A stretch of DNA of 12,348 nt from NCBI GenBank assembly GCA_015501595.1, contig JADNRX010001231.1, forward strand, positions 1 through 12,348, in the 5' to 3' direction. Origin of the DNA: Hymenopellis radicata (Eukaryota > Basidiomycota > Agaricomycetes > Agaricales > Physalacriaceae). Both the position numbers and the translations under genes were made by a program. Shown here piece by piece: positions 1 to 7,635 of the stretch. Within the stretch, counting starts at the first letter, position 1. Each line of letters opens with the position of its first letter. Under the pieces are notes generated by a model. The model was not told the DNA's origin and did no database searches. It saw only the letters and a program-made list of their open reading frames with translations.

Positions 1-672
1 CCGTCCGTAGATATCACTGCCACTCCCGAGGGCAGTCAAATTGCTCACGCCGTAGAATTCGTGGTTTGAGAAGCCACCAGTCGACACGATCTTGAGCGAG
101 TGCGTGCCCGAATGGGCCTTGGTGGTGTCGATTGTGGCCGAGCCGCCGCTTTGTGCGGCGGCGATGACACTCCACACACTGCTGTCGACGGTGCCTTCAA
201 AGTCGGTTCCAATGACTCCGTTTGATGTACTCGAGCCTGTCGGGGAGGTCGCCGTGGTAGTCGTCGTGGCAGGCAGCGTACTTGTCGTGGCCGGCAGCGT
301 ACTCGTCGTGGCCGGCGAAGTCGCGGTGGTCCCTGTGCTGGTCGCGGTGCCTTGCAAGCATTGAGAATAGCTAGCAAGTAGGTTCAAGTTCACGCTACGG
401 TCGGGAAAAGACAGCTACGTACTAAGGATTTGAACTAGTGAGAGCAGAATCAGAACCTCGGGTACTAGAACTCGGCCACCACTTACACTACGCAGGTCCA
501 TCCATCTGTGCACGTAGTGGCTCCGGTCCATCCCTGAGCGTAATTTAGGTCGCTGAACGTGTTTTCATGCCAAATTCATCTACCTGTCCACCGCATTGCC
601 CCCAAGGTGGAGATTGTCCTACGACGACGGAGCTGCGATGAGGGCGAGGAGAACTTTTGACAATACCGCCAT
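1..672 (-). CDS. Secreted CBM1 protein with Cip1-like domain (5' part, runs off left edge)
   Basis: This is a secreted protein predicted to bind cellulose and act on plant cell-wall polysaccharide. Exons on the minus strand are 672-584, 533-487 and 370 to the window edge, with introns 534-583 and 371-486. The ATG at 670-672 opens a signal peptide (MAVLSKVLLALIAAP). A fungal CBM1 follows at about residues 24-51, starting WGQCGGQ and ending YSQCL, with Cys 27, 38, 44 and 50. Next is a Thr/Ser/Pro linker built on PATTSTL repeats. The visible start of the main domain reads TDFEG, then IDTTKAHSGTHSLKIV, then EFYGV; this resembles the N-terminus of Trichoderma Cip1. Exon 1 is one base short near 620-632, which breaks the frame between the signal peptide and the CBM1. 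Only five residues separate the last two CBM1 cysteines, against about nine normally, so the 371-486 acceptor is uncertain; an alternative acceptor at 395-397 gives thirteen. The CBM1 call is firm; Cip1 is likely. Confidence 0.78.
263..320. repeat. 21-bp tandem repeat in the linker of the CBM1 protein
   Basis: Units start at 263, 284 and 305. The first two are complete and differ at two positions; the third is partial. On the minus strand each unit encodes the seven residues PATTSTL, part of the presumably O-glycosylated linker between CBM1 and the catalytic-like domain. Confidence 0.8.
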
Positions 673-1110
673 CGTTATGGAATCGATGGGCGTGGCATGC
701 TTTATACGATCGAGCCGTCAGGCCGTCAGGTGAGGCGCCGAGCATCACCCGGAAAGAAGAACGGTGGGAATCGTCGGTGAAGTCTAAGGAGTTGAATTCC
801 GACGTTTAACCAACATCATAGAAAGCGAGCATTGTGAATGACGGGATGGGTTCGTGGGGTAATTGCGACCCATCGCGAGCGCCGCAAGCTGTTTCGTTAA
901 GTTGAACCTTCGTAGAGGTACTTTCAACACAGTATCACCTTCGTCCCGTATAAACTGCGAAGATCTCGCGCATTAGCGATGAACCCAGATGCCTGACCTA
1001 GGTGTTTCCTGATTCAAATCGCCGGAGTGTCATTATTCGTAGCTAAGTAATCTAAGTTCCCTTCAAATGGTAAGTAGTCGGCGCATCAGCGCCCCTAAGT
1101 AGGTGTCAAC

Positions 1111-1138
1111 GCACCTTAGGTATCCGACACCTAAGTGC
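1111..1138. repeat. Short imperfect inverted repeat
   Basis: GCACCTTAGGT and ACCTAAGTGC face each other across a few bases, with one bulged C. The same words recur in the surrounding 1081-1200 stretch. It may be the remnant of an old inverted-repeat element; no target duplication was found. Confidence 0.4.
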
Positions 1139-1238
1139 AACTCCGAGGTGCCAGCGCACCAAGTGCACCCCGCACACCAATGTGCACAAACAGCACCGAC
1201 GAGTGACCCGTAGCTGTCGCCACTCAATAGTGAGGTCA

Positions 1239-1246
1239 CTGAATAC
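1239..1246. repeat. Left 8-bp target-site duplication of the hAT-like element
   Basis: CTGAATAC directly abuts the left TIR and is repeated without mismatch at 1685-1692 directly after the right TIR. A perfect duplication suggests a fairly recent insertion. Confidence 0.85.
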
Positions 1247-1684
1247 TAGGGTGGGGAAATAAGTCCGAGCTCAGTTATTTACCAGTAAATTACCTCCGCC
1301 AGAGGCCATGTAATTTACTTATTTACCAGGTAATTTACCTCGCACGTGTCGATCACGTGACACCTTTTTGCGGCGCAAATTTCCTTCCAAAAGTTCTCAA
1401 AAATTTCTTCAGAAAATGCTGTTAAAACAGCTCTCTGAGTCATCCCAGGCCACTGGTTGGCTTTAGGGCACTACAGCCACCTCCCTCAACTAGTCAGGCT
1501 GGTGCCGACACTGATATATGTCCCAAAATGGGTTGGTGGCGGCCCCAGGCGGGTGCACGTGACAGGTAAATTACCACCCGAAATCTGACCCTCGGCCGGC
1601 CATGTAATTTACCAGGTAATTTACTGTAATTTACATGTAAATAAGTGTTTTGGTAAAAAACCTCCACTTATTTCCCCCACCCTA
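1247..1684. mobile_element. Non-autonomous hAT-like inverted-repeat element (MITE)
   Basis: The element is 438 bp with terminal inverted repeats. The left end begins TAGGGTGGGGAAATAAGT; the right end, read on the other strand, is the same except for one extra G. It is flanked by an exact 8-bp duplication CTGAATAC at 1239-1246 and 1685-1692. An 8-bp duplication and a TAGGG terminus are typical of the hAT superfamily. There is no transposase reading frame. Inside, GTAATTTAC or its complement GTAAATTAC occurs seven times, at 1285, 1310, 1330, 1566, 1604, 1616 and 1626. The copies cluster near both ends, as subterminal transposase sites do. GGCCATGTAATTTAC is repeated at 1304-1318 and 1598-1612. 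Three CACGTG boxes lie at 1343, 1354 and 1556. Confidence 0.87.
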
Positions 1685-1692
1685 CTGAATAC

Positions 1693-2280
1693 TGTAGATG
1701 GTGGTCGGCAATGGTCACCAAATTCAAACTCCGACACTGGCAGAACCCGTGGTCAGGCATTTGGGCGAGCTGTCCAGCTTCATCCCGCCACTTCTGCGGA
1801 TAGTTTGTATGAGAGTTTTCGATGGCATGATGTGTCTCATTAAACTTGTCGTTGCACAATTTCTATTGAATGCCAGGAACTATAATATAGGCAAGTTTTG
1901 ACGTCTAGAACGCGAGATATCTCTTGTTGAGGGAAGTATTTTGGAAAAGTGCAACGACAACTTTCATCTGCAGCTATTTATCCCTCAGATCCATATCCAC
2001 GGTGTCCGGTATGTGTGTCGAGGAAGCATGTACAGCTCAGTACGGGACCTCTGAGGGCGGATGATCGGTCCGAAACGCCGCGACCGCCTTCACGGCTATT
2101 GAAGTGGAACATTTCTTTGTTCTTAGTATACTTTTACCTTTGGACTACTACTCTCATATAATTTCTATGATATTTTCTGTCCTACGGGAGTATAGGTATG
2201 TTGTCGACGGGGTGTGGTAGCAGCGGACAGGGGCCTCCTTCCTATTCGGCATTGACGATCACCGATTTCTGGCAGAGTTG
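1693..2280. other. Intergenic stretch between the two inverted-repeat elements, nothing recognised
   Basis: Only short open frames of up to 70 codons occur, with no recognisable motif and no pattern of spliced exons. No RNA gene was seen. Confidence 0.4.
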
Positions 2281-2560
2281 CCGACCACCACTGTAGAGTT
2301 TCAATCAATTCGTCAGTCACGGGTCACGAGGGACCCAAAATTGACGAAATGTCACACCTGTCACTGCTCGCGCCAAAATCTGACGAATCTGGCTATCAAA
2401 TTTGACGAAAAATGGCTCCAAAATCGACCGAATCGGGGTGTTATGACGAAATTTTTTCCCCGGTCACGGCGCCTACGGCTCCGCGACGAAATCAAATTTT
2501 CGTCAGGCCGGTCACACGTCACACGGCCTGACGAATTGAACGAAACTCTACAGTAGTCGG
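2281..2560. mobile_element. Second non-autonomous inverted-repeat element, superfamily unknown
   Basis: The ends form inverted repeats of about 27 bp. ACTGTAGAGTTTC, two variable bases, then TCAATTCGTCAG starts at 2290 and is mirrored up to 2554. The match extends outward to CCGAC (2281-2285 and 2556-2560 reversed) if a 3-base CAC duplication on the left is allowed. The interior carries TGACGAA or its complement at least seven times, plus one GCGACGAA variant, and several GGTCAC words. No transposase frame is present and I could not find a clear target duplication, so the exact boundaries and superfamily stay open. Confidence 0.7.
2501..2533. repeat. Perfect 10-bp inverted repeat inside the second element
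   Basis: CGTCAGGCCG at 2501-2510 and CGGCCTGACG at 2524-2533 are exact complements around a 13-base loop containing GTCACACGTCAC. It sits just inside the right terminal repeat, where a transposase-binding or replication-related structure could lie. Confidence 0.75.
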
Positions 2561-2879
2561 TGAAGATGTGGCAATGGTTGAAAAACGCCGATAACTGGAC
2601 ACAAAAGACAAGAGCGCTACAGCGCGTCTAGCGTACACAAGAACTCCCGCTTGCGGCGACGGTGATTCAGATCTTGACTAGGTAACGGAGATCACGTGGG
2701 AAGGCGAGCATGATCAGAGTGGGTCGAGCTTGTCCGCGAAGATGTCGGCCGGCTGAGTGTCCCTGAGGCATGCGAAGATTTCAGAAGAGTATTGTAACAG
2801 CACTGGTACATCAATTATGTACAATAGACGCTCACGTTCCACTCAGAAGTTCAATCACTTCCGTATACGCCTCATCTCG
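2561..2879. other. 3' flank of the MYND gene, nothing recognised
   Basis: No coding pattern, repeat or RNA gene could be supported here. It presumably holds the 3' untranslated region of the gene that ends at 2880. Confidence 0.35.
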
Positions 2880-4781
2880 TCAGGGAATTTCCAAACGGAT
2901 ATCCTCTGTTTGCGCAAGTCTTTTTTTCTCCGTCATCAGGCCAGCAAATACTGTTCTGATAGACGTCACTATGAGAGTACCCTGTGATTCGTGCGCTCTC
3001 GTCGTCATAGTACTCCAGTCTGAGTGATTCGTCAAGGGACTCTTGTCCACAGAGATGACGCGAAAATGAGGCTTTGGGGCATACGAGTACTCTACATCGA
3101 TGTAGAGCTTATGCAACGGAGCACCGAGATGCTCCACAAATAAGCCTTGGAGGTGAGGTATGTTCCGCTCAAGATCCCACGATGCCAGAGAGTCCAGAAA
3201 TTTCTGGTCTCGAGTCGAAGGGCCATCCGTCAATGCGAGATCTACAAGGAAAAGGTCTGAATCGCTTATCATCTATGCGAGCAAGGAGTCACGAACCTCT
3301 TGGACTCTTCTGTAGCCGCTTACAATTTGACTTATGAGCCGTCCAATGCGTAGACTGGCATTCTCTGATGGATGGTAAGCACTGATGTTCTAGAGATACT
3401 GACGGAGAGCCGACCTTGAGCAGTAAAGCACCATGGAGCACCCTGTACATCGTTTGAACTCAGTTGTTCCCGGCTTTGTCTGGCACTTTGGCTAAAGTAA
3501 AAGCGTTAGATTACATTACCAAGGCCATACAAATAACCTACATTTGCACAGATAACCTCAACGATACCACCGTCGAAAGCTTGACGCGCGCGATCGTTGT
3601 CTTCAAATTGGGTGACGAACTCTTTCCACTTTTGTGACTTCTTCCATAGACTAGGGTTCGATGGTTTCCCAAGGTCTGCAACTTCACCATCAGCGTCCTC
3701 CAGGCGGTCAAAGGCAGACCGTATGCACTGCAAAACGGAATGATAGGCGAGATATGGATGGATATTATGTAGATTCCACTCGACGCTGTCATCGATTCCA
3801 GAATCCTGGCCCAGATGATCTCGCAGTACGGCAAGCAATCCACCTCTGCTTATGGCCCTCGTAACCCACGGGAAAACGTTGTCGGAATGTTGTATCGCAC
3901 ACGAGATGCACCGGAAGGCAAAGGCAATGCACTTGTTTGCATTCTCTCGTGTGCTAGCGTCCTCATCATCGAAGGAATCGAGTTGACGAATCAGCTCAAC
4001 AAGCTTGGGAACGAGATCGGCGTCGAAGAACACCTTCTCGATGTCAGGAAAGTCCTTGCAAACACGCCATATTGTTGACCATGGCAAGAAAATGTTGCAG
4101 GTACTTGAGGTATGCACCATGGTGTATAATGCGCTTTGGCACGCGCTCCAGTACGGCACAGGCGAAAGCGTACGGGCCGAAGGACGCGAGGAATTGCTGC
4201 TGGCCAACAGGTCCTTGTAAGAGTCGAGAGATCAAGAGACTCGCGGAGCACTCGGACCATGCTTTAACTTCTACGAGCTCGTCTGGCTTCTCCTGCAGCC
4301 ACCACTGCGAAAGCGCGGCGCAGAAGCCGGCAGTGCGCGCCATGATCGTTCCGAACGCGACGTGGTTCAGCATGACTTGGAGAGCCAACATCACGAATCC
4401 GGAGTCTCCCAAAGACCGGATTGTCGCCATCGGGGCAGACAGCGCGGAGGATGTCAAGCTCGGCCCTATCCTGTCGAATTCCTTCAGAAAGAGCACCCAT
4501 TTCCACATCTTGGGCCATAGATCGAGTAGGGCTACTTGTAGTGTGCTATCTGTAGACAGATAGGGCCCCAGGAGCTGGATGCACGCGAAGGAGTAGAAAA
4601 CAGAGGGGATGTCGAGAAGATCATTGCGCGTGATGGATGCAGGATCTCTTATTGAAGGTGGCTGCTTGGAGAGACATTCTCTCGGTGCGCGTAGAGCCCG
4701 TTCAACGTCAAGCGGCGCGGATGAGCCACGTATTTGCTGAACGTATTGTTGAGCTGCCAGCAGCTGTGGAATATCAGACAT
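2880..4781 (-). CDS. MYND-type zinc-finger protein
   Basis: Likely exons on the minus strand are 4781-4080, 4033-3542, 3491-3415, 3364-3297 and 3241-2880 (stop TGA at 2880-2882), about 566 aa. The start is the ATG at 4781 (MSDIPQLLAA). The first ~390 residues look helical and hydrophobic, like an armadillo-type fold. The MYND finger spans about residues 396-438. Its cysteines come in the order CANPKC, CTGC, YCSREC, closing with WTAHKSNC; it is assembled only after splicing across three exons. About 120 residues follow, including VEYSYAPKPHFRVIS, as in other agaricomycete proteins with a late MYND domain. MYND fingers bind proline-rich peptides; no substrate or pathway can be named. The first junction is doubtful: either a 46-nt intron at 4034-4079, or an extra base near 4053-4056 with no intron. 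The intron at 3365-3414 uses a weak GTCGGC donor. Confidence 0.82.
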
Positions 4782-4944
4782 AAGCACGAAAGAGACCTAA
4801 ATGGCGGAGCAAACCAAGTACGGCAAGTGCCTACTGTGCCTTAATATGTAAATGCTCTTACGTCAGACGTGGGCTTCACAAAAACTTCATGCGGTTGATT
4901 CAAGTTCAAGTTGAAATCTGAGTACAACAAGCGCTTATACGCTA

Positions 4945-7491
4945 CTAGCTACACCATACATTGACAGCACCATCCGCGCCCCCACTGACCAACCAGGGAT
5001 GAGAATTACACCATTTGATCTGTAATACACCCAATCCATCCTTGACCTCATGGCCACGAAGTATTTTAAGAGGCACTATCAGTGGGTCCGTCATCAAATC
5101 GTTATAAACTCTCGAGTGGAATATCTGAATAGTCCCATCATCGGAGGAAGATGCGAAAAGCGGGTATGTGGGATGGAAGTGCAGCGACCGAATGGCACGC
5201 GAGTGGTATCTTTACGACGGGTAAGAGAAGTGGGGCTGAAAATTGGAGTGCACGTACCTCAAGACTTTATACGGCTTCTCGCTGAGGTCTAAATCAAACC
5301 AACATAGTTTGCGATCGTATCCACCAACTATGACATGGTCTCCAGAAGAATGGACGTCCATGCTGGAAATCCATTTGATACCGGGCATTAACGTCTTCAG
5401 CAACGTTTGTTCTGCCAAGTTGTATATCCGGACGTATTGTTGGGTCTATATTTGACGGAAGTCAGTATTGAAGATGCACGGAGACCAAAAAAACAATACA
5501 GACAGCAACAAAGAAATGAGGTTTCACAGGATGGAACTGTACCAGTTGCACATCGCCTCTAATTTTCTTGAACGGCGCTTGCGAATGACGTTTGGAGACT
5601 TGATGAATCCAAACGCCTCCTTGAGGTCCTCCGCCAGCTGGAGAGACCATAAGTCTTACGTGACGAATGTGAACGCGCGCAACTCACCGACAGTCGCTAG
5701 ATAATCGCCCTTGCGGTGCCATGCAATTTGCTTCGGGAAACCAGAAGATTGCGGTAGGTTGAGGGTCAGGATTGGCGTATCAATCGTCCACTTGCTGCTA
5801 GAAGTCGTAGTCCACTTGACGGCAGATGGCGTCTCAGACGGTGGCGGTAAAGTAGCAGGTGCCAACAGCTTGTATGTCAGATTATACACTGCAGCGGGCA
5901 AATTCGGCGGGATGATGAAATGTAGTGTCTCCTCGCTATGATAGAAAATTAATACAGCCCGACCGATGAACGAAAAATAGACTAACATTCCGACCGCAAA
6001 ATAGCTCACGTCAGTTCTTGGACACCATTCAATGGATCCAATCTTGCTCGAAAACTTCCATTGTTTCACCTCCCGGCCGACGTTCACTTCCCACATACTG
6101 ACAACACCTTTGTCATCACCGCTAACAGCCCAGGCTCCATTGGGACTGAGGCTTAGGCACCTTGCGAAGCTGCCCGAATGTGAGAACGTTAAGGATTTAT
6201 ATGTCGGGAACGGTCTTAGGCTGCTCGGGCTAGGAAGTTTTGGAATGAGCGATTTCGGATCGATATTGAGCTTCGCCCTCTGGACGCGGGGTGCCAAATA
6301 GAGATCCAGCTGTCGATTGAACCGCTCTTTAATGAAACGGTCGTAGCCGGGAACGAGACGGAGAGCGGAGTATTTCTGGGGCAGGTAGTCGCGTTCGCGA
6401 TCCTCGGGGTCCTTCTCTTCCCATTCTTTGCGTTCACCCTCGGTAGGGAGGTATTCTTCTGGAGGATTATACGATTCTGAATTTGTCGGTAGTTTGGTTT
6501 TGGGAGCGGGGAGAGAAGGGGCGTGAGATGTGGAAGGTTCTGCCCATATAGAGTAGAACTGTTGCTGCGTCGATGCTTTTGGCTTGTTGGGTACGATGCG
6601 ACCTTGCCTAATCGCGCGAACAATTTTCATGACTTTCTTCTTCTCCCATTTACTGGGAACCCATCGACGTTTCGGTTCTGGCGCGGCGGAAAGAGGCATT
6701 ACTTCCTCCTTGCCCTTACCGGTGAACCATTCTGTCATGGGCTCGTATGGATCGTATCCGGCATCAGGATTTTCGTGGTCATGAAGTCGTCGAATGATGT
6801 CGAGTTCTTCAGGAGTGAGAGGCTTGTCCATCTGGGTGTTTTTATCGAACGCCGATGTCCTGTAAAACTGTCAGAAAGTATACAACGGATGTTGATACGA
6901 AGATTTACCATGCAGAAGGATCCTCGACCGTCTGGAGGAACTTGTCTAGTTCATCTCCCCGGGCAGGCCGCAGTACTTTCTTACCGTCAATGTCGTATCC
7001 TACATGCGGGAGGTCATCGTACCAGTGCATCGGGACGTTACCGACGCGGTTAGGTGTCTGATGCAAGCGTTAAGAAAGTAACGATATCAAGGACAAAGTA
7101 GACACACGTCTTCTGTAGATGAATCCGAGTCGTAATCTGGCTCTATCTCGGGATAGACGCGTTTTGGCTGGCCTGTTATATCAGAGACCACAGTTTTAGG
7201 GCGGGGGAAGATGTGATGCTCTTCGTCTGAAGAGACGTCGTCGTCGTCGTCGTCATCTGCCTCGTCATCCTCTTCCTCGTCAGCATCGACCGCAGAGTCG
7301 TACTCTTCAGAGTCACTCTGGGCGTCTATTTCTGGGAATTCGTCGACATCATCGTTGGCATCCGAGTCTTCATTGTCGCCTTCCTCGTCGCTGTGCATGG
7401 CCATATCAACCGCTGCTGGAAAGAGAGCAGGAGCAGCATCTTCATCTGCTCGTTGTTTTCGTTTTCGGCCAGCAGTATCCAGTACACCCAT
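4945..7491 (-). CDS. ERB1: Ribosome biogenesis protein ERB1 (BOP1), complete
   Basis: ERB1 is the central subunit of the Nop7-Erb1-Ytm1 (PeBoW) complex, needed for 27S rRNA processing and 60S subunit assembly in the nucleolus. Exons on the minus strand are 7491-7108, 7057-6909, 6859-5987, 5935-5688, 5637-5504, 5445-5258 and 5209-4945. All six introns are 48-58 nt and every phase agrees, giving about 746 aa. A basic cluster GRKRKQR at residues 8-14 is a likely nuclear signal. A long Asp/Glu-rich tract with a run of Asp occupies roughly residues 34-92. The BOP1 N-terminal domain follows: DYDSDSSTED, GNVPMHWYDDLPHVGYDIDG, then PLTPEELDIIRRL and YDPYEP. WD40 repeats fill the C-terminal half, with LSPNGAWAVSGDDKG, WHRKGDYLATV, FASSSDDGTI and the final GGADGAVNVW. 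No frame break is seen. It ends 163 bp upstream of the MYND gene start. Confidence 0.97.
7236..7254. repeat. CGT trinucleotide run encoding poly-Asp in ERB1
   Basis: About six CGT units on the plus strand read as GAC/GAT codons on the minus strand, within the acidic N-terminal tract of ERB1. Its length may vary between strains without shifting the frame. Confidence 0.75.
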
Positions 7492-7635
7492 CGTCGTCGT
7501 GAAGATTGAAAAAGATTTTTAGTACCGGTCCGACTGCCGCGAAATGGAGGAATGAGCCGCAAACAAGTGACAATAACACGCTTCCTTCTTGCTCTCATTG
7601 CTGTTCAGCACAAAAGGCCGCGATTTGGCTCGAAT
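7492..7635. promoter_or_regulatory. Divergent promoter between ERB1 and ARP4
   Basis: Only 144 bp separate the two start codons, so both promoters must share this stretch. TTGAAAAAGATTTTT at 7506-7520 resembles the A/T-rich RRPE element of yeast ribosome-biogenesis genes, a loose match only. On the ARP4 side a four-codon frame ATGGAGGAATGA (7544-7555) overlaps a second ATG at 7552. That second ATG is in frame with ARP4 and would add 28 residues if used. No clear TATA box is present. Confidence 0.6.

Larger units (their letters stand above)
673..1246. other. Upstream flank of the CBM1 gene, no gene seen
   Basis: No convincing coding region lies here. On the minus strand a TATAAA occurs at 701-706, about 30 bases before the ATG, rather close for a normal TATA box. 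A GTGGGG hexamer at 854-859 fits the CreA/Mig1 consensus SYGGRG, but a single degenerate 6-mer is weak evidence. From 1081 to 1200 the sequence is rich in short repeats of CCTAAG, AGGTG and GCACC in both orientations. Confidence 0.35.

Noticed and set aside
92..364. Plus-strand open frame rich in Val and Ala
   Set aside because: It is the antisense of the Thr/Ser/Pro linker and Cip1-like exon on the minus strand, whose splicing and motifs are much stronger evidence.
376..400. GGTTCAAGTTC, also B-box-like
   Set aside because: No cloverleaf can be folded around it; it lies within an intron of the CBM1 gene.
1000..1030. GATTCAAATC, resembling the B box of a tRNA gene
   Set aside because: No matching A box, acceptor stem or anticodon arm could be placed around it on either strand.
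2278..2556. 92-codon plus-strand open frame
   Set aside because: It coincides with the inverted-repeat element and is explained by its TGACGAA repeats; no protein motif is seen.
5656..5987. In-frame readthrough MLVYFSFIGRAVLIFYHS in ERB1
   Set aside because: It is a 51-nt intron (5936-5986), a multiple of three with a good GTTAGT donor; removing it gives the expected FAVGIEETLHFIIPP.
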